Assembly (NCBI GenBank): GCA_034769895.1
Contig: CM068367.1
Location: 84,745,654 to 84,809,653, forward strand
Reading direction: 5' to 3'
Length of the DNA stretch: 64,000 nt
DNA from: Magicicada septendecula
Taxonomy: Eukaryota > Arthropoda > Insecta > Hemiptera > Cicadidae
Of the stretch, positions 35,505 to 46,409 are shown piece by piece. Each line of letters opens with the position of its first letter. The first letter of the stretch is position 1. The notes beneath the pieces are model-generated. The model ran no database searches and had not been told where the DNA came from. It saw only the letters and a program-made list of their open reading frames with translations. Position numbers and translations under genes: made by a program.

Positions 35505-36965
35505 GGATTTCGTTGTCCATGACGTGTCCGTTACTTAACTAAACATAATTATTTCACTACCAACTCGGAACACAAAGTTTTTTATGTTTGTTTTGTAGAA
35601 CAATCACCATCCTACAAAACAAACTCAAACAGAACAACACACCAGACGAACTTATCAGTGAAATAACAGAAACTCTTAACATTATCACAAAACAAAACTA
35701 CTTCACATATAACAATAAATTTTACACACAGAATGATGGTCTACCCATGGGCTCACCCATACCCAGCATTCTAGCAGAAGTCTTCCTCCAACACTTAGAA
35801 ATAACAAAAATCCTCACAAACCATCAGACACTCACATAAAATACTATATTGCCACAGATACGTTGATGACATTCTAATACTATACAGGGGAAACAAAAGA
35901 CAATGTGAACAGTTACTAACGCACATAAACAAAATACATAAAAACATAACCTTTACTGCCGAATACGAACACAACAATAGCATAAACTTCTTAGACCTCT
36001 CCATCACAAAACTTGAACACAGGCACAAAATCAGTATATACAGAAAACCGACTACAACTGACATACTAATACACAACTCCTCCAATCACCCAATACAACA
36101 CAAACTAACAGCCTTCAGAACCATGATACATAGACTTAACAACATCCCCATAGATGAAAGAGACTACAAAGATGAACTAAACACGATAAAATATCTAGCA
36201 GAATCCAACGGATATGACAGAACAATAGTCAATAAACTCCTACACAAAACAAACAACAGACAGAGACAGAAAACAACAAATTCATAACACTAACATACAT
36301 CAACAAACAAACTGAAAAAATAGCCCACAAATTCAAAAAAGCAGGATACAGAATCGCTTACAAAACTACTAACAAAACAGAACACACACTATCAAAACAC
36401 ACACACAAAGCACAAAACGTATTCGATCTAACTGGTGTTTACAAACTAAATTGGTCAGATTGCAACAAATTCTACATAGGCCAGACAGGACGTAGCTTCA
36501 AACAAAGATACATTGAACACACAAAGGCAATCCACTACACTACAGAATCCACCTTTGCAAACCACCTCATTGATGCAAACCACACATACAAAAACATCGA
36601 CAACAACATGGACATTCTACACGTACACACAAAAGGCCAAAACCTAGACACTCTAGAACAACTGGAAATATACAAACACACGAAAACAAATAAAAACTAC
36701 ATCCTAAATGAACAGACACAATTCAAATACCATATCAATTCAGTCACAATTATTCAAACATATCACACCCCACACACACAACCTCGATCTTTCAAAAATC
36801 GATACCGTCGCCAACAACAAGACGACAGTGCTCCCAGCGGCAGCCTCTGAAGAAGCTTTTTAAAAGTGAAAACTGTTTCAGGTTATAAGATAAAACTTTT
36901 ACGTTTTTACCCGTAAAAAACTCTATGTTCCAAGTCAGTAGTGAAATAATTATATATAATAGTTC
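35505..36965 (+). mobile_element. Penelope-like element (RT + GIY-YIG), 5'-truncated
   Basis: The left end is a 75-bp inverted copy of the element's own 3' terminus (ttggatttcgttgtccatga, then actcggaacac). The coding part then starts inside the reverse transcriptase: NYFTYNNKFYTQNDGLPMGS near 35700 (RT motif B), YVDDILILYRGNKRQCEQLL near 35855 (YVDD catalytic box), FLDLSITKLE, and YRKPTTTDILIHNSSNHP. After a frameshift comes the GIY-YIG endonuclease: GVYKLNWSDCNKFYIGQTGR near 36440 and EHTKAIHYTTESTFANHL. The tail carries CTGAAGA ... GAAA at 36847-36871, then ttttacgtttttacc. Stops and frameshifts show decay. It lies in a peptidase intron. Confidence 0.85.
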
Positions 36966-38197
36966 AAAGCCAAATAGTTAATTCAGGTCTGATATAAGTA
37001 GATACTATATACTCAGACATTAAAAATATAAAGTACTGGTAAATATTTGTTATAAATATTTGTAAATAACATTTAAAATAAGTATGAATTCTTCATGCAG
37101 GACTCTCACTTACTGCCAATAAAAAACTAAGCTTGCTGATAAGACCAAAATTTCAACTACAGAGGGACGGAGAACAGAGTGTAGTCTCAAGTATTACTGT
37201 AGACACCTACCCCAAATAAATTGTATAATGTCTCAATTAGGCACAGAAAACAAGATTTATTTTGTCAATTAGGTTGTGTTCTTCGACTTTTGTCCCGAAT
37301 AAATGGCTCCCATAACTTATTAACCAGTGACTCAAATCTCCTGAATGTTTTGCATTTTGCTATAAAAGACTTCATTGGTAATAATAAATATAACATTGAA
37401 ATCCTTTCAACATTTAAATCATTTTATCCAATATAAAATATATAACCATAATCAAAACGCACAAGTTAATCCTTAATGCTACATTGAAATTATAATAAGA
37501 ATTAAATATATTAGCAACATAAATTTTACAATACACAATATTATACAGTTTTTTAATGTTATAGTTTGTATTTAAGGAATAGTATCAACAGTGCTACTGA
37601 TAACCAGATAAAATTTTCAGGAACAGCTGTTGATGTATTGGCAACTAAATCTAGTTAGTTTTTGAAAATTAATGTAAAAACAAGGTGTATTTTTGGAGTC
37701 CAAGAATTTACTTAAAATTTTGATTTTTGAGCTAGATTCCTATGCTACTTTTATACTAGAATTTACAAAGTTTATAACTTACATAAATTTATAGAAAACA
37801 ATGGTCAAAACATCAGTAACTAAAATTAACCTCGATTTATGAAACACAAGACAGAAATTCTTTTTAAAACCATGCACAATCACAAAATGTGCAATCACTT
37901 ACTTGACTATTCACTTGGGAATATTGTGTGTGTATGTTTTTTTATTTAACAGAATTGAGACGCATCTAAACAAAATCGTATGGTAATTGTGTTAAAGAAT
38001 AGAAACAATTCAAATAGTACATTTTAGTTGTACGTTTCATTAAACCGTGTTATTTTTTAATTCAAGGCTTAATGCTTAACTTTTTATTAAATCACTTGTG
38101 TTCTTCACAAAGTCATTAATGAGCTTATTGTTGCAAGATGACATGTTCTGAGTTTTAAAACTTACTTTACTTTTGGTTTTTTACTTTTTTACTTTAG
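36966..38197. other. Peptidase intron, no further feature
   Basis: AT-rich. Ends in a pyrimidine-rich acceptor (ttttttactttag) before the exon at 38198. Confidence 0.5.
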
Positions 38198-38325
38198 GTC
38201 CAGAAACTCCTATGGTAGTTCTAATGGACGCATTTACAAATACAAAAATTGCAATTCTTGATGCCAACAGTGCTTTAGCAGAAAGGTATGCTGGAATGGC
38301 GAGACCTCAGATTAAAATATTTCAG
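38198..38325 (+). CDS. Dipeptidyl peptidase 4-like protein, exon (end of beta-propeller)
   Basis: The acceptor ttactttag precedes 38198 and the donor cag|gtaata follows 38325. The first two bases complete a glycine codon with the last base of the exon at 33605-33732; the exon then runs 42 codons and ends in phase 0. It encodes PETPMVVLMDAFTNTKIAIL, DANSALAERYAG and MARPQIKIFQ. In S9B peptidases the CLGPE-P---L segment is followed by N--L-ER---M--PQ-K-F at the junction between the beta-propeller and the alpha/beta-hydrolase domain. The catalytic exons would lie downstream, but none was recognised in the remaining 25 kb, implying a very long next intron or exons beyond the window. Confidence 0.78.
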
Positions 38326-38409
38326 GTAATACTTTTTTTTAATACAAAATTAATTTTTACTGTTGTTGTCTACCTTTATTTTATTTTTTCTCTCTGCCTT
38401 CTTCTGTCA

Positions 38410-38606
38410 GGGACTAGGTGAATCACCTTTTCTGGTTCCGAAGAAATTTATATCCACTTTCCATCCAATTTATTCCTCTTGTGACTTTTGAGTAATGTCC
38501 TCTGAGGGTGTTACCAGTGTCTTATAGACTAAGACCAAAGGTAGGAGTGCTACCTTTGAGCCTCTGGTCCTGCTCTGGGTTTCATTCGGAGACCCACCAC
38601 CTAGAT
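38410..38606. other. Host sequence left of hAT, unclassified
   Basis: Continuous with 41454-41800 if the 2.84-kb hAT is removed. The joined sequence looks repeat-like (a (ccctgatga) motif near 41791), but no domain was recognised. Confidence 0.3.
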
Positions 38607-39339
38607 CAGGCGTTCTCAACCTGGTGCTCGCGAGCACTGTAGTGCTCACGTAACTAAAAATGGTGCTCATCATGGATGTATAAAAAGGTGCTCGCGAGCA
38701 ACAGTGACCCCTAATTTTCAATTATGAACTATATAGCCGGCCATACAACTGTTGTCCACCAACAACTGAGTATAGCAGAATACTGTTTCAAAACCTTTGT
38801 TACTTCTAAGAGCACTACTTGCAATGGTTTCCGGAATTGTCCGTAGTTTACAAGCCGATACCGACTCTATTGTTTGCAGCTTTAAAAGGCAGAGACAGCC
38901 TACGAGGGGTTTATTACTGTAGGCGCCAGGTTGTCTCATCTTGTAAATGGGCTGTTAAACACGTACTAGTACCCTCAAAAGAAGCGGTTATTCAAAATAT
39001 TTTAATTTTATTGCCTCTGAAATCCCTAAACTTGGCAGCTTTAAGCACGTTCTCACAGAAATAGTCACGTAGCATTTTACACTTAGCTCAACCAATCAAT
39101 TTTCAGATTTTAAATAGAAATTTTGAAATTTGCCAATGAATGTTTCTGCGTGGACATTTCCACTTACACGAGCGACATTTGTGACTGGAGTGACATAGTG
39201 TAGCGGTGTACACCAGTTTTGTGACGTATTTTGGTCGTAGTATTGCTGTTCTGTTATTTGTGAAATACGCGTAATTATTGTCAGTTTGCAATTTTCCTTT
39301 CGCCTTGAAGTGTGTTGTGAACGTTCTTAAAAAAGAGAC

Positions 39340-41299
39340 ATGGATAAATTTGTAATACGAAAACGTAGTGAAGAATCGATACCTAAGTTACCTTCTTCAT
39401 CAACCCAAGATTCCAACAAAAGTACCGAAGCAAAAAGAAAGAAACTGTATTCTTTTCAAGGTAACTGGGAGACAGATTTTTTGGTGGTCACTAATGACGA
39501 GAATACCGGAGTTATTTGCGTTTTGTGTCATGCACCTTTATCTGGTTTCAGAAAAGCAAATTGTCAAAGACATTATGAAACTCATCATAGTGCGTTTTCT
39601 GATCAATATCCCACGGGATCAGATGCAAGGATACATAAAATCAAAGAGTTAAAATCACAACTCCAACGTCAACAGAAGTCTTTTTCATTTAATGTTAATA
39701 GTTCTGTTAACAAACTTTCAACCGAAGTGTCTGTATCTGTGTCTCATAAACTTGTTCAGCATGGGATGCCATTTACAAGTGGAGAAATTGTGAAGGAGTG
39801 CATAGTTTCCGCAGTGACAACTCTCGCTGAAAGTATACCTGAGAAATACAGAAGTGTTTTGATTAATGCAGCAAAAAATGTGCCACTTAGTAATGACACT
39901 GTTGCCAGGCGCGTTGACCTCATCGCGGCTCAAATTAAACAAAAAGCACTCCAGAAACTTTCTGAATGTAGTTATTTTTCTCTTGCTGTTGACGAATCAA
40001 CAGACATTGCTTCTGTAGCACAATTGGCATGCTTTGTACGTTGTATAGATAATGTGGGAATTGTAGAAGATTTCTTTTTAACAATTTTACCGCTCCCGGG
40101 TACAACTACGGGGCAAGACATTTACAACGCTGTCACGAATTTCCTGAAACCTAATGGCATTGACTTATCAAAGCTCGTGTGTGTGGTTACTGATGGCGCA
40201 CCTTCCATGGTAGGTAAAAATAAAGGATTTGTCGCTCTTCTGAAAAATTATGAACATTTTCCTCCCTTTGTTCACTATCATTGTTTAATTCACGTTGAAA
40301 ACTTAGTCAGTCATCTTATATCTGTTCCTGAAATTTCAGAACAGTTAAAACTGATAGTTAAGTTGATCAACATTTTGGTTTCTAAACCCCTGAATAAACG
40401 CTTACTAAAAGTCGTCTTGCATGATTTATCAGCGCCACATTCAGAACTAATCCTACATGCAGATGTTCGTTGGCTAAGTCGCGGGGAAGAAATTACAAGG
40501 GTCTGGAAAGTTTTCGAAGAAATCAAAGCATTTATTTCTGCCAACGATTATGTCACTAAGTTTCCAGAAATATTCGGGGATGATTTCAAGATCAATCTTG
40601 CTTTCATGGTAGACCTATTTCAATATCTCACCGAGCTGAACAAACGTCTTCAGGGTCAGAAAAACACAATTTGTGAACTGAAAGAAATTATATTTTCCTT
40701 TCGATCAAAGTTACAAAGATTCCTCGGGACGGCAAGTAAAAATGACTTGGTTCATTTTCCTGAACTGGCACATACACTCTCGAGTCTTGGTCGTCCCCAC
40801 TCGGAGTGTCCTAAAATTGTCGTTCTGTCAATTCAAGATCTGTTGAAAGAGTTTGCTACACGTTTTCATGTACTCGAAGAAAGTGAGCCGTTGTTTAATA
40901 TGGTGCTCAATCCATTTCAATTCAATGTGGACTCTCTCAGAAAAATTCAGATTATTCAACAGCACAAACTTGCTTGCGCGGAGCTTGAATTATTAGAGCT
41001 CCAGTCCTCTCAAGCCTTAAAATATCTATTCAAAAAGGAAAGGATCACAGATTTCTGGGGTGCAAATGATACAATGAAATTTCCGACATTTGCGAAATGC
41101 TTCTCTCAAATGCTTGGCAATGTTTGGGACAACCTACCTGTGTGAAAAATGTTTTTCATTAATGAAATACATCAAGAACAAAGCACGATCAAGATTAAAT
41201 GACTCACATTTGGAGGACTGTTTACGTGTGGCTGCAAGCGACTTCTCCTTAGATATTAGTGAAATTCTGAGTAACATTCAGGGCCAAGGATCTCATTAG
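39340..41299 (+). pseudogene. hAT transposase, near-intact, one frameshift near the C-terminus
   Basis: From the ATG at 39340 a frame of 601 codons stays open to 41145. Residues about 60-90 form a BED-type zinc finger (GVICVLCHAPLSGF ... CQRHYETHH). The RNase-H-like core shows SLAVDESTDIASVA (first acidic residue), VVTDGAPSMVG (second), HYHCLIHVENL and DVRWLSRGEEI. The final dimerisation block (FGTTYLCEKCFSLMKYIKNK, then RLNDSHLEDCLRVAASD) is in another frame (41090-41299), so a single-base shift lies at roughly 41105-41125. Apart from that, no stop interrupts about 650 codons, so this copy is recent. The group is that of GTF2IRD2/ZBED/SCAND3-like domesticated relatives. Most hAT transposases need the lost C-terminal block to dimerise. 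Confidence 0.88.
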
Positions 41300-41310
41300 T
41301 CTGGTGAGTG

Positions 41311-41312
<2 letters not shown>

Positions 41313-41371
<59 letters not shown>
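41313..41371. repeat. (ATT)n microsatellite
   Basis: About 20 uninterrupted triplets inside the right end of the hAT element. Confidence 0.95.
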
Positions 41372-41453
41372 ATTTGCATGGTGCTCTCCCACTTGCCCCG
41401 GAGTATGAAAGGTGCTCTCAATCACAAAAAGGTTGAGAATCCCTAACCTAGAT

Positions 41454-42036
41454 TCTTCCGACCCTAGTGCCACTGGGAAACCTTCTCTTCCACCTCTAGA
41501 ACCATTGACCATTTGACACATTTAACCCTGGCCAGGCCCTTACTGGGAAGTATGAAAGGAAAACAAGAAAACAAGAATTGCATAGTAAAAGCTGAAGTAT
41601 GAAAACAATGAAAGACTCCCTAGCCCTCAAAAATCTAGTAGCATAGGGGTCAAAAAGACCAAGAGTTGGTCAAGAGAGACAAGACAGAAAAGATTAAAGA
41701 AAGGAATTCCACCCAAGACAGACTGAAGCAAGGTGAGAATCCAGCTAGGGTACATCAGGTGTGCTAAACCCGTATCCACCAGATGCGGACCCCTGATGAT
41801 TTTTTTTATGTTATTTATAATTAGAATTAATATTTTTTTAATGTTAATTCTGTACCGATACAAATTTTTTAACATGTATGTAAATAATCAGAATTCTTTT
41901 TACAGTTTTACATTTACCTTTAGTGTACAGAGCTTCTATATACTATAATAATAATTTACTTTATATGATCTGTTATTGTTACAATTCTTAAAACTCCTGG
42001 TAGTTTATCATAAAAATAGAGGAGATACTTGAGATT
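41454..42036. other. No gene seen
   Basis: Right half of the sequence split by the hAT, followed by AT-rich DNA. No domain recognised. Confidence 0.4.
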
Positions 42037-42420
42037 GAATTCTTGGATTTTGTTGTCCATGACGTGTCCGTTAATTAACTAAATATTATTATTTCACTAC
42101 GACTCGGAACACAAAACGTTTTATGGAAATAATTGGAACAATTGGAAATATACAAACATACGAAAACAAATAAAAACAACATCCTAAACAAACAGACGCA
42201 ATTGAAATCACACGCATTATTCGAACATATCACATCCCACACACACATCATCGATCTTTCGAAAATCGATTTTGTTGCCAACAACAAGACGAACAGTGTT
42301 ACCAGCGGCAATCTCTGAAGAAGCTTTTTAAAAGTGAAAACTGGTTCAGGATATAAGGTAAAACTTTTACGTTTTTACCAATAAAAAGTTTTGTGTACTG
42401 AGGCGTAGTGAAATAATTAT
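42037..42420 (+). mobile_element. Penelope-like deletion derivative
   Basis: Begins with the same inverted terminus as the copy at 35505 (ttggattttgttgtccatga ... actcggaacac) and jumps at about 42127 to the end of the GIY-YIG frame (LEIYKHTKTNKNNILNKQTQ). It ends with CTGAAGA ... GAAA (42315-42339) and the common 3' tail. The reverse transcriptase and most of the endonuclease are deleted. Confidence 0.85.
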
Positions 42421-43954
42421 ATTTACTTGAGATTAGTAGAAAAAATGTTTTAACATGGAATAATTTATTTATCTGAATGCACAGGAAGCAGCAACTTGGA
42501 TTATGCTTCCTCTATGTCTTCAACTTGATTAACAGAGCATTTAGAACATATTTTTACTTGATTAATAATAAAACCAGTTACAAAATTAACACTTGCTGTA
42601 GATTTGACTAAGCACAATATAGGCTCTAAACCTACATTAATTATTAGGCAACAAGCACAAAAATCATTAAACTATATTTAAATTATGGGATATAATGTCA
42701 AATAAAATTATACTGAGATTGTTTTACTTTTCAAGACCAAAACACTATGAATTATAGATAACACCCAGTCTAAATTAATGAACTCTTCTGTAGAAGATCC
42801 TACTCTTATCAAGCAGCCTTGATGTTTCTCATTAGTGTGTTCATGGCATTGAACAAATTACTTGGTTTCACTGATCACAGTCTCCACTTTGGTATCACAA
42901 TGAAGATGACTATTCAGAACATATCACAGGGCGTTGATAATGATTCATAGTATTTTGGTCTTAAAAAGTTTAATAATCTCTGTGTAATTTTGTTTGACAT
43001 AGGTTATTCATTATATACTTGAATACATCAAGAGTGCCACACAAACTCTACAAATTTCTACAAATTTTTGTTGAAGGAGCAAAGTTGGCTTCCAGGAGAT
43101 TTGGAAGTACGAAAGAACTCCCTTTAAGGTTCTCCCCTTTTTTGAACAACCAAAGCAAGATCTCAGTTTTAACCCGACCAATTGGCATGAATCTGTCTGT
43201 CTATGTATACTTTTCATCTTGTTATTTAAATTAGCAGTTTTGTAATTCCCAACTTGTCGTGTTTACTTGCTGAACTGGTATTTGTCATGTTCCAGGTGAG
43301 GCCTTTCAGTGTTTCCACCATTTTCAAGTCCTAAACCACGACATTAGGTGTGGTGTTTTACCTATATGAAGCACCACACAACAAAAATTGAAGTAAAAAT
43401 TTTGAAAAAATTATAAAAGTCTGTATCTAATTATGAGGAATTTTATTCAAAATACAAACTTGGTATTAATTCAGAGGCGTATTTACAGAGAGCAAACAGT
43501 GCTGGACCCCCCCCCCCAAAGGGTCAAAACAAGTTAACAAATTTTGTTAATCCCTTCATTTATGAAGGTTTTTTTATTATTTTTTTCAGCTGTGTATGTG
43601 ACTATAGTAGTAAGTAACTCTTTTTTAAGTATACAAATAGGTTTATTACACAGCATTTGCATATGCATTTGAAGTATGAAATATAGGAAAGTCAATTTTA
43701 TCAATAATTATCTTCTAAACAATGTTTCAATAAAGCGTATTTTTATTGTATTATTACTGTTTACTTTAACAGGATTGATTTCAGAATGTTATCACACATT
43801 TTTCAGCCTCACTTTAAAGACAGTAATGTTGATTAGTCTTAATTTGTTCTTTTTGTATGAAGCCAGCTTGACCAGACAACCAGGCCAAATTCTCGATACA
43901 CAGCTGATATTCTTAATAATCTGGCAAAATGAATATCTGTCAACGCCTTTTGCA
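42421..43954. other. No gene seen; possible hAT left end at 43473
   Basis: AT-rich. cagaggcgtatttacag at 43473 and the following C run (about 43507-43519) look like the left end of another hAT-type element, but no matching right end was found. Open frames here have no recognisable domain. Confidence 0.4.
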
Positions 43955-43958
43955 AATT

Positions 43959-45953
43959 TGTGCTATAATTTATTATCGTCACTTTTCTAGAATATTAGCC
44001 TTTAATTAATTTCACTTTTATCTATTACTTTCTGATTTTTTCGGGCACCATCTTGTGTTGCCAACTACAAGAGAAAAATTTGTTACTTACCAGTGGGCTA
44101 GATTCTTTTCGGCGAACACAGGAAAGCAGAATAGGATTATTTAGTAAATAAATTAATTATTTGTTCACAAAAAAACTATTACCTTCATCACAATCATACA
44201 TTGAATTCTCCCTTCAAACACAAAGCAAAGGTTATCGGTTCATTCCTGAACCATCACTCTAGCATGATTATTACATTTTCTCCAGTGGCGAAGCTAGTAG
44301 TTAATGAATGGGTAGGCAAAAATCTTACCTTAAATTTTTTTTAAGGAATCACTAAAAGGACGGTGGTTCAAATCGGACGCTGAGGTAGAGTTTGCTGTTA
44401 GCGAATGGTTCTGGAAACAGCCGTAAGAATTTTACTAGCAGGGAATCTACAGATTAGTGCAAGAGTGGGACTCATGTCTTAATGTTAATGGAGACTTCTT
44501 TTGAAATCGTTGAATAAAAAATGCTTTACAGCTATAAACGTCTTTCTATTGAACAATCCTTGTATAAGTCATACACAATAATACATCTGATTGATCTTCA
44601 AATTTTTAAACTTGATTAGTTTCTATATTATATGTTTAATGTTACAAACAATTCAAAAACAATCTTGATCATCTGTTAGTTCAGCGGAATAACAGGCACA
44701 CTTTTAATAACCGCATAAAATAAGCACACTTATAAACAACACAGCGCGCTTTAACTTAACTGTTTGCACCATAGAAGTGAGACATGCCTCAACGCTCTAT
44801 GTGTACAGCACGGGACAATCCCCCTCCCCCGCACTTCCCATTCGCGCCAGCACATTGCTTACATGCGATGTATACAAAAAACTCTGAGGCAAGTTCACGT
44901 TGCCTCATTCGCTTTATGGCGAATCTCACCTGTCACCATCTAGCGGTCGCTCAGTAAAGGACATTTCGGCTTAATAAATTCGACAGTCACAGTAATAATA
45001 TACATATAATCTTTACGTTACGTAGTTCATATGTATTTATAATTTTTATTCTACAGAATTTTTAGGGTAGGCATTGCCTCAATTGCCTCCATGTAACTTC
45101 GCCACTGATTTTCTCTTTTATTAATAAACGTAAATATAGCTGACAATTAGATTATTTAATTGATTAACCCACAAACCAGCACTTCTATATTAGCATACTT
45201 TTCACCCGCTCACGCACACGCAAATACCCCATACCCTTAGAGATCTCATTTTTCTTTAAAATAACATTATAATGGTAATTTTTGGTTTAGCCCTTGTTAA
45301 AATTTTGTTCAAACCCCATTTTGTTACTCATCTGAATTTTGTCCACATAGTCCAGCCTCCTCATGTAATTGGCTTCATCTCGTATTTTCTTTTCACTTTT
45401 TATTCACCACTCTTATCGAAGTTGTTAATTTAAAAAACGCAACTTTCACTTCATTTCAATTACTAATGTATCTGTTGTACTTTTACATATTTAGCTGTTA
45501 CGGGTGCCCGTATTTTTTGTTTCAAAACTTATATTTGTGACCGGCCAGCTCACGGATTAATTTTATACTGAGGCGAGGCGAACTGGACTATTTTCTGAAG
45601 TGGTCGCGGTTACATGACCAATTCTTATTGTTCTAGTTTGTATCACTACGCCAATATGTGATGCTGGACTGCCACACCTAGCATACCAGCGTGACGTATT
45701 AACTGACGTAATATCGTACGATCCTTTAGGTTACATAATATGTTTGTCACTGGAGCTGACCTTGGCACAATTTCACTCATAGTTGTTGCGTTGTATAATT
45801 TATGAAAAAAAGTCTGTTTACGTTTTCCCAAATTATTATTTTATATTACCTTTTATGCCTCCCCAAAATTATTATTACATAAGGAAATATTATTTTTATC
45901 AAAACATAATAAATTTTTATATTATCCCAGGTAGGCCTAAACGTCCCGTTACA
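43959..45953 (-). repeat. Left (3') LTR, with hAT inside
   Basis: Begins tgtgctataatttattatcg and ends ccgttaca. Without the 825-bp hAT and its 8-bp duplication it is about 1.16 kb, the same length as the right LTR, with scattered substitutions between the two. Confidence 0.9.
44283..45107. mobile_element. Non-autonomous hAT, 825 bp, inside the left LTR
   Basis: Ends CAGTGGCGAAG at both sides as inverted repeats. Flanking duplications ATTTTCTC at 44275-44282 and 45108-45115. The right LTR has the uninterrupted site (acattttctctttta near 54625), so the insertion is proven by an internal empty site. No transposase remnant seen. It carries the phrase accatctagcggtcgc near 44936, an inverted relative of the CCGCTAGATGG motif in repeat R. 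Confidence 0.93.
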
Positions 45954-45954
45954 A

Positions 45955-45964
45955 TACCCCCTCA
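45955..45964 (-). other. Polypurine tract before the 3' LTR
   Basis: On the minus strand, tgagggggtat directly precedes the LTR start TGTAACGGG. Position and composition fit the plus-strand primer of a Gypsy-type element. Confidence 0.55.
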
Positions 45965-46003
45965 ATGAGAGGTTTTATGCCGAAGCATAAAAACTCTCAT
46001 TGA
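45962..46003. repeat. Strong hairpin, 19-bp arms, 4-nt loop
   Basis: Left arm 45962-45980 (TCAATGAGAGGTTTTATGC), loop CGAA, right arm 45985-46003. One mismatch in 19. It overlaps the purine tract next to the 3' LTR. Confidence 0.9.
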
Positions 46004-46409
46004 CACACTCATACTGCCTAAAGGGATCAGTCAGGATATGTCGCCACAACCCCTCTACGGTTTACCAAAAAAAAATATCTAACTTACCCTTGGTCCAGTG
46101 ACCATGACCGCACCTGAATGACCTTACTGGACTTCTCTCTCGAGATCCCAACACCGCAAGGCCAGTCAGGCACTTGACGCTCCTGCTCTGACACGCTGGC
46201 CAGCTCAGGACCGCCGCCACAGCACCACCAGACACTGAAACATCAAATCAAAACTATCAAATAGTGGCCTTGGATATTACTATATCCCTAACTGATCTGT
46301 TTCCCCTTAGCTGTGCTGGTTTGCGTTAAGAAGCACTGGTTTTCTTAATTCTTAACACACATGTATATGAACCCTTAAACTAACATGATACATTTATAAA
46401 CTTCCTTAA
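46004..46409 (-). other. LTR element interior, no frame recognised
   Basis: GC-richer stretch between the hairpin and the TTAA element. Possible decayed 3' coding or untranslated region of the LTR element; no motif recognised. Confidence 0.4.

Larger units (their letters stand above)
38607..41445 (+). mobile_element. hAT transposon (ZBED/GTF2IRD2-like group), 2.84 kb
   Basis: The ends CAGGCGTTCTCAACC and (inverted) TAGGGATTCTCAACC share the TTCTCAACC core seen at many animal hAT ends. Flanking 8-bp duplications ACCTAGAT at 38599-38606 and 41446-41453 are perfect. Both ends also carry ggtgctc blocks. The element holds one long transposase frame (39340-41145, then frameshifted to 41299) and an (ATT)n run before the right end. 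Confidence 0.9.

Noticed and set aside
42781..43230. Possible further peptidase exon
   Set aside because: Frames on both strands were read; none gives the hydrolase-domain entry expected after the exon at 38198 and no good splice pair bounds them.
43676..43990. 104-codon plus-strand frame with hydrophobic stretches
   Set aside because: Its end runs into the LTR start and the composition is simply AT-rich; no domain.
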